64,000 nt of DNA from Tetramitus jugosus (taxonomy: Eukaryota; Heterolobosea; Eutetramitea; Acrasida; Vahlkampfiidae): assembly GCA_937625935.1 (NCBI GenBank), contig OW569348.1, positions 124,001-188,000 on the forward strand. Reading direction: 5' to 3'. How positions within the stretch are numbered: the stretch's first letter is position 1; every line of letters begins with the position of its first letter. This document shows, piece after piece, positions 52,222 to 61,645 of the stretch. The notes beneath the pieces are model-generated. The model made no database searches, had not been told where the DNA came from, and worked only from the letters and a program-made list of their open reading frames with translations. Position numbers and translations under genes: made by a program.

Positions 52222-53289
52222 TTAGGCAAATAACTTAGAGTAGGTCTTCTTCTCTTTTGTGGCATGGTTTGCGAGCGCTAACTCTGTTTTCTGTAGCCAA
52301 TTTCGAATGGCAGCAATCTCAATTTCACATGCATTTTGCTCTGGAGAAAGAGCAGCTTGGAAGTCAGTCTTTGCTTGATCTAAGTCATTCATCACGTATG
52401 AAGCATATCCTCTTCGAAATAGAGCCTTTACATTTTTGCTATCAAGCTGTAGTATCTTTGAGCATATTTCTTTCACGAGATCGTACTCTTTCGTTCTCAT
52501 CTTAACGGCGGCAATGTTACCCAGAACAATCGCTTCTTGCTGATCCAATTTCTGCGTCTCTTCAAATGAACATAATCCTGGAGCTAAGTATCTAAATGCC
52601 TTCTCATACTTGAGGAGAGCTTTCGCGCAATCACCCTTGTTGAAGAATTCATTCCCAATTTTTCGAATCTTGTTCGAGGCGTCAATTCGGTCATCAATGT
52701 GAGAACTAAAGTCATCAACGTACTCAGGAAATGTGTCTCCGTCTGATGAATCCACGGGTGAAACTCCATCATTCTCTTCCCTTTCCAATGAACCACAACC
52801 AATGATCAACACGGATACAGCGGGCCGCATAGTTGTTGGATCGACTGCAATATATTCGCATCTCTTCACAGCTCCCATACCTTTGACAACACGCCCAATA
52901 ACAACACTGTCCTCAGTCAAGCTCGAACTTTCCTTCACTGTTATACTCAACTTCAATGAACCTTCTTCTTCGTTCGTACATAGAGATAATAAACCAAACG
53001 TGTCATGCATCATGTGATTCTGGTATCCTGATTCACATTGATCCACAAATGAAACACCCTTTTCTAAAAGGGTCTCTGCCGAGATATGAAATCCTTGGAT
53101 GTACTCCTTGCGCACAATCTTGTCAACCTGAGTGCCCGTGAAACTGTTCTTGGAGCACAGTTGTCTTATCATGTGGCATATCTTTGGTAGATGAGCAGTG
53201 CGCAATTCACACACAATACGTCCCACTTTTTGCTGCGCAATTTGCAAATCGAAGAAGACTCGGTGTTCACTCTCACTCATGCTTCTCAT
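52222..53289 (-). CDS. Cyclophilin-40-like protein with degenerate PPIase domain and TPRs
   Basis: 355 residues from the first ATG after the promoter motif (53289; an alternative start is 53280). The first 165 residues follow the cyclophilin fold: VFFDLQIAQQKVGRIVCEL, then LLEKGVSFVDQ, FGLLSLC, SVVIGRVVKGMGAVKRCEYI and VLIIGCGSLE. The catalytic segment is lost: where cyclophilins have FHRII..F..QGGD this reads VDKIVRKEYIQGF, and the drug-binding Trp position is not Trp. The C-terminal half has three TPR repeats (GNEFFNKGDCAKALLKYEKA, VLGNIAAVKMRTKEYDLV and KALFRRGYASYVMNDLDQA), the usual Hsp90-binding module of Cyp40/Cpr6/7. Probable Hsp90 co-chaperone without isomerase activity. Confidence 0.78.
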   Translation of the reverse strand: MRSMSESEHRVFFDLQIAQQKVGRIVCELRTAHLPKICHMIRQLCSKNSFTGTQVDKIVRKEYIQGFHISAETLLEKGVSFVDQCESGYQNHMMHDTFGLLSLCTNEEEGSLKLSITVKESSSLTEDSVVIGRVVKGMGAVKRCEYIAVDPTTMRPAVSVLIIGCGSLEREENDGVSPVDSSDGDTFPEYVDDFSSHIDDRIDASNKIRKIGNEFFNKGDCAKALLKYEKAFRYLAPGLCSFEETQKLDQQEAIVLGNIAAVKMRTKEYDLVKEICSKILQLDSKNVKALFRRGYASYVMNDLDQAKTDFQAALSPEQNACEIEIAAIRNWLQKTELALANHATKEKKTYSKLFA

Positions 53290-53309
53290 CAATTTTTGCG
53301 TAATCAGAT

Positions 53310-53321
53310 TTTGGCGCCAAA
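53310..53321. promoter_or_regulatory. E2F-like palindrome TTTGGCGCCAAA
   Basis: Perfect 12-base palindrome in the 53 bp gap between two tandem minus-strand genes, 20 bp upstream of the cyclophilin-40-like ATG. Confidence 0.5.
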
Positions 53322-53342
53322 GAACAATATGCAAACGAAAAC

Positions 53343-54920
53343 TTAGTTGACCTGTTCGTAAGCAATTCTTGTTGTGGAGCTCTTTGAACGCTTTGTAGGT
53401 GTGGGCAATGATCTTTTTGGAGGATAGAATACCTGAGCATTCGATAGCAAGCCATAATTTTTGTACGATGTAATCGACTGGACCTGATTGTCTGCAAAAG
53501 AAGGACTAGTGAGGGCTTGTTGTCTGTTTCTGAATTGAGCTCTCATGTATGGATTAATGTACCGCACTCTCATCAAAAATCGCTTGACAATGGGAATAAT
53601 ATGTTGAGTCCATGTGTCTTTGAATACACCCCACAAGTGACGAATAAACTCCAATAACCAGCCAACAAAAGAAGAATCGTTATGGTGTGTGTTCATTGGA
53701 GGTACAGAACGATCAGAATTAATTCTTTGAATCCTTGTGTCTGGGTTGCCAGTGCGGCGGTTCGGGTCCCTGTTCATATTCATTCGATTGCTAATGGATG
53801 ATCTATCTGACAGTAAATCATCATCATCGAACAATGAATCACCATTGGACTGTAAGTTGTTCTCTCGTAACAAATCATCAACTGCATCGTTGCCAATACT
53901 ATTATTGGTAGTTGTTGCAGTCGAGCTTTGATCCATGTTCGTTCTCTCTGCAGGAATTGAATCTTCTCTACTGTGGTTGCTTCCTGAGGAAGCTATGGCT
54001 ACTTTTTCTCCTCCTCGATGCCATTGTTGACGATTGTCCTGAGGATTCACGATGTGAACACCACCAATCTTTCGACGATCATCACTACCACTCTTCAAGG
54101 GCGAAGAAGCACGAGCTCCATCATCTCGATTGTTCATCCTTGATGCATCGCTTTCTTCCTCATCCTGATGAGCCATTGACATCATCATGTCATCCAACTG
54201 CTTATTCGATTGAAAATAGTTGGCATAGTCACTGTCATCTCCGCCATCACCAGCACGAGTGTTTCGATTGAGAAATCGACCATGAATACCACGTTGTACC
54301 ACTTGTTCATCCATTCTCACATCATCACTCACCGAAAGCTTTTGAATGATTTGAGAAACGTTTTGCTTCGATTGTTCAATCCTCTGTAGCTTATGACGAG
54401 GAATGTTGCGAGCGATTAGGAGATTATCTTCTGCTTCTTCTCGATCGCCACTCATCATTCGATTTCTATCATTTGCTTCTCTCTCTGCTCTGTTGACCAA
54501 TTGATCAAAGTACTCTTGTTGTGTGTTTGCTACAACAGCAGCTTCTGAGGCTGTTGTTGTTGTTGCTGTTGTAGTGGTGGTGGGGTTGATTGTTCGTTGA
54601 CTTGCAACTGCCTCTCGTTGATCATCATTTGAGTAATCTTCATCATGTGTGTCTGCAGAGGTGAAAAGAGATGAATGTTGTCGTTGTTGGTTGCGTTGTC
54701 GATATAGGCGGTGGTGTGGAAGTGATCGATAGAGAGCATTCAAGTGCAATGCAGTGTTTAGATCAGCATCTTTGGATTGATGGGTCACACTGGGACGAAA
54801 CACTGTTGATGATGATGATGGCGGTGGTGAGATTGTTACATCCACATGATCAAAATGGTTGTTGCTATTCGTTGTTGACGGCTGAATAAGAAAGCTAGAG
54901 ACTGGCTGATTGAATTTCAT
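53343..54920 (-). CDS. Low-complexity protein with amphipathic C-terminal segment, unknown
   Basis: 525 residues, one exon, mostly disordered (Asp/Ser/Asn/Arg-rich with a poly-Thr stretch). One ordered region near residues 425-475 (SSFVGWLLEFIRHLWGVFKD, then TWTQHIIPIVKRFLMRVRYI) has aromatic, amphipathic helices that could bind a membrane or another protein. The basic C-terminus (PPKRSLPTPTKRSKSS) follows. No family was recognised. It is tandem with the cyclophilin-40 gene. Confidence 0.6.
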   Translation of the reverse strand: MKFNQPVSSFLIQPSTTNSNNHFDHVDVTISPPPSSSSTVFRPSVTHQSKDADLNTALHLNALYRSLPHHRLYRQRNQQRQHSSLFTSADTHDEDYSNDDQREAVASQRTINPTTTTTATTTTASEAAVVANTQQEYFDQLVNRAEREANDRNRMMSGDREEAEDNLLIARNIPRHKLQRIEQSKQNVSQIIQKLSVSDDVRMDEQVVQRGIHGRFLNRNTRAGDGGDDSDYANYFQSNKQLDDMMMSMAHQDEEESDASRMNNRDDGARASSPLKSGSDDRRKIGGVHIVNPQDNRQQWHRGGEKVAIASSGSNHSREDSIPAERTNMDQSSTATTTNNSIGNDAVDDLLRENNLQSNGDSLFDDDDLLSDRSSISNRMNMNRDPNRRTGNPDTRIQRINSDRSVPPMNTHHNDSSFVGWLLEFIRHLWGVFKDTWTQHIIPIVKRFLMRVRYINPYMRAQFRNRQQALTSPSFADNQVQSITSYKNYGLLSNAQVFYPPKRSLPTPTKRSKSSTTRIAYEQVN

Positions 54921-55050
54921 CCTGTTGTGTGTGTTTTGTGTGAAAGAGTGCAGTGTTGATCAACTGGGTGGAGTGCTTCAATTCTTCATTTCTTTGTTTT
55001 TTCGGCGCATGTGGTTGTTGTTTTGTTTGTTTTATTATCATGCTATCTGT

Positions 55051-56157
55051 TTAATAGTCCTTGTCCTTGTTGGCTCTGGAACGAATCTCGGCACCAACAA
55101 TGGTGCTTGGAGTAGTAGAGGATGAAGAGGACGTTGGTGAATTGTCATCTGAGGCGGGTTGTGGTCTTTGAGGAAGACCTGGCTTTGCCAATGCCTTCTT
55201 CAAAGGTTCCGTCTCATATCCGTCCATCAAACACACAATCATGGTCACACAGAGAACAATCATGACCAATACGACACCAATCAGAGAGAAGAACACCATG
55301 GGGTGCTCTTGCATGAGCATCATGAATTGATCAATGAATCCATCAGGACCCACAGTCAGCACAGCTCTTGGCACAGAAGCCTTGCTCTTCCATCCTTCCA
55401 GTGCAAATTGTTTAAAGTTATCCACTGTTCTGCCACCGTCATACTTGACCATCTTTCTTCCGTTGATCAAGTACAGTGTAGGATATCGTTCAATGTTAAA
55501 CTTGTTGGCCAATTCCTTTTGGTTGAGCACGTTGACTTCAGCAACAATGACACCACCTCCAATCATCTCTCTCGCGAAATCAATCCATGTCTTCTCCATG
55601 GCTCTACAGTGACCACAATTTGGTGAATAAAATTTGATGAACCATTGGGCGTTAGGCACACTGGACACTGTCTTCTCAAATGTGTCGTCAGTCAAGTCGA
55701 CAACAGAACCATCAAAATTTGGTGGTGCAATCAACTTTTGAACCCATGTTTGCATGGCAGTGATCGATCGACTCGATTCATATTCCATGACTGGTTCACC
55801 GTCCTTGAAGAACATGAGTGTTGGATAGCCTCTCACATGATAACGATCACAAATGTCGCTATTGACTGTGCAGTCAACTTTTGCTACGCGAACACCAGTT
55901 GATGTTTCCAGTTGTGCACCAAAATCAGCCCACACAGGTGCCAATTGTCTACAGTGACCACACCATGGAGCATAAAACTTGATGAACCAGAAGGGAGTCT
56001 CCTTTAGCTTTTGATCAAAGTTGCTTGATGTGAGCACAGTGACATAGGGAGAGTGATTCTCTTGTTCTTCTGCTGCAGCTACAAGAACAGTAATCGATTG
56101 AAGAATAAAGAGGACTGCAACAAGAGCAAGCAGAATGAGGGACTTTTTGATCATCAT
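55051..56157 (-). CDS. Membrane-anchored protein disulphide isomerase, two thioredoxin domains
   Basis: ER oxidoreductase, 368 residues. A signal peptide follows the MM start at 56157; the frame is open to 56361, but the signal peptide begins at MMIKKSLILLALVAVLFIL. Thioredoxin domain 1 has FYAPWCGHCRQLAP and cis-Pro in RGYPTLMFF. Domain 2 has FYSPNCGHCRAMEKTW, keeping CGHC but with Asn in place of the Trp before it, and cis-Pro in ERYPTLYLI. A TM helix lies at about 290-320 (PMVFFSLIGVVLVMIVLCVT), then a short Pro/Ser-rich cytosolic tail. No KDEL-type retention signal, as expected for a TM-anchored PDI (TMX or plant PDI-like). Confidence 0.93.
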   Translation of the reverse strand: MMIKKSLILLALVAVLFILQSITVLVAAAEEQENHSPYVTVLTSSNFDQKLKETPFWFIKFYAPWCGHCRQLAPVWADFGAQLETSTGVRVAKVDCTVNSDICDRYHVRGYPTLMFFKDGEPVMEYESSRSITAMQTWVQKLIAPPNFDGSVVDLTDDTFEKTVSSVPNAQWFIKFYSPNCGHCRAMEKTWIDFAREMIGGGVIVAEVNVLNQKELANKFNIERYPTLYLINGRKMVKYDGGRTVDNFKQFALEGWKSKASVPRAVLTVGPDGFIDQFMMLMQEHPMVFFSLIGVVLVMIVLCVTMIVCLMDGYETEPLKKALAKPGLPQRPQPASDDNSPTSSSSSTTPSTIVGAEIRSRANKDKDY

Positions 56158-56363
56158 GTTTGTTTTTTTCTGTTTTGTTCGAAATCTGTTGTTGTTGTGA
56201 TTTTTGTGAGCTTGGTGAATCTGTTGTGTTGCTTCTTTGACTTGACATAAATAGAAGGATACGAATATTTTTGTTTGTTGTGATTTGTAATGGTGGTGAT
56301 GAGTGACCATGAGTGAGTGACCTGCTGGTGTAAGGAGGCTAGTGTACATTGTTGCTAACACCC

Positions 56364-57380
56364 TTATTTCTGTTGTCGTTGTTGTTGCAGATTCTCTTCC
56401 TCTTGTCTCTGATACTCATTGTAGGCCATGGAACCTCCCTTGACAGCCAGAGAAGCACCCGTCTTGGTTGCACTCCATCCAAGCTTGGCAGCACCGAGCA
56501 AACCGTGTGCTACCTTTCTTTGAACTTCCTTGTTGGTTGCTGCAGCGGCGACTGCTGTTCCGACCTTTCGTTGAACTTCCTTGTTGCCCACGGTTTGACT
56601 AATAGCTGTACCTACGTGTCTCTGCACCGTTTCATTCGTTGCCAGTGCCTTCACCATTGTGTTATCACTGCTCTCTGCAATCGATGAACCCACCATGCTC
56701 TGATACTTTCGATTCTGAGCAGCATTGGAAACAGAGTCTCCAACAGCGGATTGAACACGGTCATTGACTGCCAATGCAGCAACACCTCGACCAACACTCT
56801 CTTGCACTTGATCATTTAACACTACAGTCTCTAGTGCTCTTTGCTGAAGCGCCACATTTCTTTGTTGTTGCTGTTGTTGTTGAACAGAGACGACAGATTT
56901 GGTTGGTGCTTGAGGCAATGGTCTCCTATCATTACTATTATTATTACTGTTATTGTTATTGTTATTATTACTATTGTTGGTGCTACTACTACTACTACTA
57001 CTACTCGTGTTATTGTTGCCGCCTCCGAACCATCCACCAAACCATCCACCTGACTTTTGTTGTGGTGGCTCCAAACTCTCTCTCAACGACTTCAATTCTT
57101 GACTAATCACTCCGGCACACCGCTCACAATTGAAATAGTATTCGTCATTGTGTTGAGCAATGTTTGGGTGGGATGGTATTCTCTCCATGATCAACACAAA
57201 ATACGAAAAGAGATAGAGGTAGGCCTGTTCGACATTTCCCTCCTTTTTCTTTGCTCCTGCTTCTCTCAAGTAGTTGGCAGCCATGGCAAAGTAGTCCTTT
57301 GGGGAGAAGGAGGGATTGATTTGGGGAACATAGGCACGTGCTTGTTCATCCAACTTGGCAATGATACCTTGTTGCGACAT
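56364..57380 (-). CDS. USP8-dimerisation-domain protein with C-terminal tandem repeats
   Basis: 338 residues from ATG 57380. The N-terminal 100 residues match the USP8/AMSH (STAMBP) MIT-like dimerisation domain: NPSFSPKDYFAMAANYLREA, then GNVEQAYLYLFSYFVLIMER and IPSHP, compare 'YFRSGNRLLREA...EEGDEENAYILLMRF...EKIPKH'. That domain links AMSH and USP8 to ESCRT-dependent endosomal sorting. There is no JAMM or USP catalytic domain. After a WFGGWFGGG and Ser/Asn-rich linker, the C-terminal half has about six copies of a roughly 25-residue repeat, e.g. ALATNETVQRHVGTAISQTV, then GNKEVQRKVGTAVAAAATNK and EVQRKVAHG. This resembles a helical, possibly membrane-associating tail. The combination is new to me. 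Confidence 0.7.
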   Translation of the reverse strand: MSQQGIIAKLDEQARAYVPQINPSFSPKDYFAMAANYLREAGAKKKEGNVEQAYLYLFSYFVLIMERIPSHPNIAQHNDEYYFNCERCAGVISQELKSLRESLEPPQQKSGGWFGGWFGGGNNNTSSSSSSSSTNNSNNNNNNNSNNNSNDRRPLPQAPTKSVVSVQQQQQQQRNVALQQRALETVVLNDQVQESVGRGVAALAVNDRVQSAVGDSVSNAAQNRKYQSMVGSSIAESSDNTMVKALATNETVQRHVGTAISQTVGNKEVQRKVGTAVAAAATNKEVQRKVAHGLLGAAKLGWSATKTGASLAVKGGSMAYNEYQRQEEENLQQQRQQK

Positions 57381-57392
57381 GATTGTTGAAGG

Positions 57393-57416
57393 TCTGTTCT
57401 GTTCTGTTCTGTTCTG
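57393..57416. repeat. Short (TTCTG)n microsatellite
   Basis: About four to five tandem TTCTG units just upstream of the USP8-dimer gene ATG (leader region). Probably neutral. Confidence 0.6.
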
Positions 57417-57666
57417 GGTGGTGGTGTGTTTTTGGGTGGATAAAGGGAATTTGTGGTGATGGAGGTTTTGATTCTTTTTCGCCGAACATCTTCTCCCCAA
57501 ACAAAAGTTCGAAGCGGCAGTTGGAAAGCGAAAAAATCTGACAGGATTTGCTTGTTGGAAAAAACAAACAGATAAACATGCCGAAACACAAGACCCAACA
57601 TATGACAACACCAACAACTCTCACAACTCTCACAACAGTGCTCCGTGGTGTGCCATCAGCCTTTTA

Positions 57667-57683
57667 ACAAACACCGATGAAAA
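57667..57683. repeat. Target-site duplication, left copy (element 2)
   Basis: ACAAACACCGATGAAAA, repeated exactly at 57851-57867. Confidence 0.9.
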
Positions 57684-57850
57684 TTTTTTTTTTTTAATAC
57701 AACAAATGGTGCTCACGAACTTTTATTTTTCTTTTGTGTGAGAGCAGGCTTGCCTGCTCTCAATTGTCTAACATGATGTGGTGCTTGCCAGTGGAGTGGC
57801 AGGCCTACGCAACAGGATTCATTCTCTTCTTGGAATGTTGTTTTGATCCC
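57684..57850 (-). mobile_element. 5'-truncated retroposon copy 2 next to tRNA-Met (167 bp)
   Basis: Minus-strand copy of the 3' end of the element at 28364-29187, with a 12-nt poly(A) tail (T run 57684-57695 on +). It keeps the GAGAGCAGGC-tt-GCCTGCTCTC hairpin and the last codons and stop of the ORF. It lacks about 13 bp present in copy 1 (around 28397-28410) and differs at a few bases. It is bounded by a 17 bp exact duplication. Its truncated 5' edge lies 55 bp upstream of tRNA-Met, the same side, distance and orientation as copy 1 at tRNA-Asp. Confidence 0.88.
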
Positions 57851-57867
57851 ACAAACACCGATGAAAA
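57851..57867. repeat. Target-site duplication, right copy (element 2)
   Basis: Exact repeat of the 17-mer at 57667-57683; it ends 38 bp upstream of tRNA-Met. Confidence 0.9.
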
Positions 57868-57905
57868 AAGCAGTAGGTCTCTAATTTTCAGATGATAAAT
57901 ATAGA

Positions 57906-57979
57906 GCGGGTTTGGCGCAGCTGGTAGTCGCGTAGGTCTCATAATCCTAAGGTCGTGAGTTCGATCCTCACAACCCGCA
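57906..57979 (+). tRNA. tRNA-Met (CAT), elongator type
   Basis: Cloverleaf: acceptor GCGGGTT/AACCCGC, discriminator A; D-arm with GGCGCAGCTGGTAG; anticodon arm TAGGT-CTCATAA-TCCTA with CAT; variable loop AGGTC; T-arm GTGAG-TTCGATC-CTCAC. GGCGCAGCTGG and the GC...TA acceptor fit elongator rather than initiator tRNA-Met. No intron is seen. Isoleucine with a modified wobble C is less likely in a eukaryotic nucleus. Confidence 0.93.
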
Positions 57980-58020
57980 ATATCTTTTTCGCTGTGAAAC
58001 AGGCGAAGGTTTACTGGGAG

Positions 58021-59331
58021 TTAGTACACTAGCTTGATATTGGAGAAAGGATCCATGTTTTTGCCTTCAGATCTCCTCAACAATGGTTTCTTGTCAAATG
58101 ATTCCTCAGAGTCTTTCCATTTGGTTGAAATCATAAATGCCAGGATAGCAACGAAGATGATGACAAAACCAATGATTTGGAACAAATTGTTCACTCTATC
58201 ACCAAGCAAAATCCAGTCCAAGATAGCAGCCGACACGAGACGAAGTGGTAGTAGTGCTCCGTAAATGGAACTTCCAAGCTTTGCTGTTGCATAGATGTCC
58301 AGGAAGGATCCAATACCGTAGTTGCAGAATGAAGTCACAAAGAATACAATCCATTGTTTGTATGTCAAATACTTGAATTGATGAAAATCTCCCAGTAACA
58401 TAGCCGGAGTAATAAAGATACACACTCGTGCCACCCTTTCGATTATAAACAAGTTGCTACAGGAGAGCTTCAGTTCATACTTGTCCACTAAGTGAGAGAT
58501 AAACACTGACTTGCTAGCCAATGCCACAGTGGTCACCAGAGCAAGTGCCAATCCAATGAAATCGTCCCTTCCAAAATCCTTGAACAAGATGTGCACATGC
58601 GGCAGGAAGAAGAATCCAGGTCTCTGACTCGTAGAAGATCCCAACAACACTACAAACGATCCAATAGCTAATACTACGAGAGCTACAATCATCTGCCATC
58701 TTATTTTACGTTCCCTGAACAGAAGAGCACTGATTAAGACAATGAAAAAGGGTGCGAAAAGCATGATCACTTGCACAAATGTCGCATTCGTGTATTCCAA
58801 TGCCTTACTTCTGGTAAAGGAACGAACTCCAATCGACGCGATAAATACATAGAAGGGCCAATGGGAGAGTAACGGTCGAATCCGAGACCATCCGTTCGCC
58901 ACTTTGCTTCTCCAAGGTTGACCCAAATTGTCTTCACTCAACATACAATAGGAAAAGAAATTGGAAAATAACCGACCACTGTACAGTATGAGAACGAATA
59001 AATTGCCAAAGGTTGTGAGACTATAGGGTGGTGGCTTCGGACCGTCTCCAATTTTCAAGTACTGACTCATTGGCGTGTGTCCACCGAGACACAAGTGTGA
59101 AACTGAAGCTAGAAAGAGCCACCCAAAGAAAAATGTCCATCGAGCAACACCACTGATCTCAACTTCTTCCTCTTTCTTGTAATTCGCTGACTCTTCTTGT
59201 ACTTTCTCTCCCTGGACAGTCAGAGCTTGATAGTTGCTCGGTAAAGCAGAACCGTTTTCATTTTCTCTGTTTACATCGTACTTGGTTCTTGTCAGCAGAG
59301 GAACTGTTGGGTTATAGTGCACTTCGACCAT
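58021..59331 (-). CDS. DMT-superfamily transporter (EamA/TPT nucleotide-sugar type)
   Basis: 436-residue polytopic membrane protein, ATG at 59331. About ten TM helices fall in two EamA-like halves, e.g. WTFFFGWLFLASVSHLCLGG, VQVIMLFAPFFIVLISALLF, WQMIVALVVLAIGSFVVLLG and FQIIGFVIIFVAILAFMI. The first repeat ends FAPFFIVLISALLFRERKI and the second ends LPLRLVSAAILDWILLGDRV, the usual paired pattern in drug/metabolite and sugar-phosphate transporters. The N- and C-termini are hydrophilic, with a dileucine (KKPLLRR) that could direct sorting to endolysosomal membranes. Substrate is not inferable. The stop lies 42 bp after tRNA-Met, convergent. Confidence 0.85.
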   Translation of the reverse strand: MVEVHYNPTVPLLTRTKYDVNRENENGSALPSNYQALTVQGEKVQEESANYKKEEEVEISGVARWTFFFGWLFLASVSHLCLGGHTPMSQYLKIGDGPKPPPYSLTTFGNLFVLILYSGRLFSNFFSYCMLSEDNLGQPWRSKVANGWSRIRPLLSHWPFYVFIASIGVRSFTRSKALEYTNATFVQVIMLFAPFFIVLISALLFRERKIRWQMIVALVVLAIGSFVVLLGSSTSQRPGFFFLPHVHILFKDFGRDDFIGLALALVTTVALASKSVFISHLVDKYELKLSCSNLFIIERVARVCIFITPAMLLGDFHQFKYLTYKQWIVFFVTSFCNYGIGSFLDIYATAKLGSSIYGALLPLRLVSAAILDWILLGDRVNNLFQIIGFVIIFVAILAFMISTKWKDSEESFDKKPLLRRSEGKNMDPFSNIKLVY

Positions 59332-59562
59332 TGTATTGATTTTTACAAAAAATGTATTGTTTGCACACCGACGAGATTTGATTTTGAGCCATTTTGTAAC
59401 TTATTTTTATTCTTGTTTTTACTTTATTTTATTTTAGTGACACTTGAGTTGTTTCAACAAAATGATAGTGCAAATGTTGGCCATACTCAAGAGAGCACCA
59501 AGTTCTCTGTTGTATCAATCTGTGTTGATGCTTAGGATAAGGTCATTTTTGGTTTCTGTATT

Positions 59563-61361
59563 TTACATTGCAACGCCGGAGCCAAACGCACCACTGAATC
59601 CATATACAATATCATCCTCGTCTTCGTCGTTGGTCGTCCTGTTTGTAATGGCATTGTTCAATCGCTTGAAGAACGTTTCTCTCTTGCCCTCCATCTTCTC
59701 CGTGTACTTGTTCTTTGGTAGTGTGAATCGTTTCACAAGACCGTCCTTGCATCCAACAAACAGTGTTTGTGGTGTGTCACCAATACAGAATCCCATGATT
59801 GGCTTATCATTGTTGAGCGTAAACACATTATGCCCTGTTTTGATATCCCAGATACGCACTGTTTGATCCTCGCTTGCTGTGATGAGTACCCGGTCGAGAA
59901 TGACTTGCATCGCCTTAATCTTTGCAGTGTGACCTTGCATCGTCTGCAACAAATCACCCGTATCGATATCCCACTGTCTTATCGTTCCATCCCACGATGC
60001 ACTCAACAGTGTCAATGACTTGCTGGTACTACTGCTGCTGCTACTGCCATTGCTGCTCGCACTACCGCTGGACGCTGATTTCTGACCTCGAGACGGTCTC
60101 GTACTCGTGAAGCACAACCGACAAATCGAATCAGAGTGAGCATCAATCTCTTTGAGAGCTCTACCGGCCATCGTGTTCCACTTGATCAATTTTCCATCCA
60201 TTCCACAACTAAACAGTGTAAACGTACTGGGTATGACCAAAAAGTCCCAAACCCATCCTTGATGACCCTCCAATTTCAACAAACAAGTTCCATCCTCCGT
60301 ATTCCACTTTCTCACCGTCTTGTCGGCACTGCTACTGAACAATGACCTTCCATTCTTACTCAGTGCAATACTCGTAATTGAATCCGTGTGACCCACAAAC
60401 GTCCTCATGCATATACCAGTGTCTACGGACCATTGACAAATGGTGCAATCGAATGATCCACTGTACAGAAACATGGTGCTTGCAGCAGCCGCTGCTGCTA
60501 ATGATGAAGACACGGATGACGATGAACCACCACTACCAACACCACTTCCGTTCACGTTATCGCGAGACATGCTCACACTGGACCGATCAAACGATACGCG
60601 ACTGGACGAGAGTGGTGATGATGAAGAAGACAGTGGTGATGCACCTGATGAAGTTGGTGTATTCACACTCAACAAGCTGCTGTTTGTATGGTGATGATGA
60701 GGGTGATGAGAAGGAGAAGAAGATTGAGTGGTAATGTGAATGTTGTTGGCCGATGTAGAGAGATAGGAAGTCGAAGGAGAGGCCTGTGAGTGAGAGAGTT
60801 GCGACGGTGATGGTGCAGATGATGATGGTATGGCTAGAGTAGAGGAGGACATGCGAGGCGAAGGTGGTGGAGGTGAGAATTTGGTGCCCATGGTCAAACA
60901 GAGACACGATATGGTTTTTGTGTGATTCCGATACGTCTTTAGAACAATTTGTCGCTCCAATGCCCAACTCATGATGGTTCCTGCGCCGTCTCCCGTGAAC
61001 AATACGCCATCAGATGGAGAAATGACCATGCTACTAATGAATTTTTGATGACCTAGAAAATGGAAGCGCATATGAAAGTAAAGATTGACATGTTGATATG
61101 TGTTAACGAGAGAGTTGTTGGAACCAATTAAGACACATCGGAGTGAAGCTCATCCTTTCTCATCATAACTCAGGAATAGTACATCATACCTTTGAATACA
61201 CCGATACACAATCCACTGTCTGGTTCATATTGTCTCACACTACAGTCTTGACTACCCGTATAGAGCTTATTCTTGTAGAATGTCATGAGAGTGATTGGTT
61301 TTTGATGGCCGTTGAGCTCTCCTGTTGGTTGGAGCTCAATTGCTGATGATTGATTGCCCAT
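59563..61361 (-). CDS. WD40-repeat protein with predicted N-myristoylation, two exons
   Basis: Exon 1 is 61361-61190 and exon 2 is 61052-59563 (137 bp intron, phase 1), giving 553 residues. The chosen start gives MGNQSSAIE, a good N-myristoylation signal. The frame also has an ATG at 61614, but the extra 84 residues look like leader (Thr/Asn-rich) and would leave only 31 bp to the divergent gene. Seven or eight WD repeats are visible, e.g. TLMTFYKNKLYTGSQDCSVR, SITSIALSKNGRSLFSSSAD, LTLLSASWDGTIRQWDID and VLITASEDQTVRIWDIKTG. A Ser/Pro/His-rich insert of about 130 residues lies in an early blade, and a Ser/Ala loop in a later one. Scaffold role likely; partners unknown. Confidence 0.85.
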
Positions 61362-61645
61362 GATGTTTTGTATGTTGTTATTTTTCGGATACCAAAGTTG
61401 GTTGTTGTTGTTGGTGTTTTTATGTGTTGTGTTTGTTGGTGTTGTTGATTCTTCGTCTGTTTTTGTGGTTGTTTTACGAATTGTTCGTTTGACGAAAGTG
61501 GTTTCTTTACCTTTTGCTGATAATACTGAAGGATGTTGCTTCGTCCTTCTCTGAAGTGATCCTTCCTTTGTCGTGCGTGTGAATTGACAACTTTGAGGTG
61601 GAACATGAGCCATGTTGTCCAAATCTGTCACGTTAATTAACCGAC

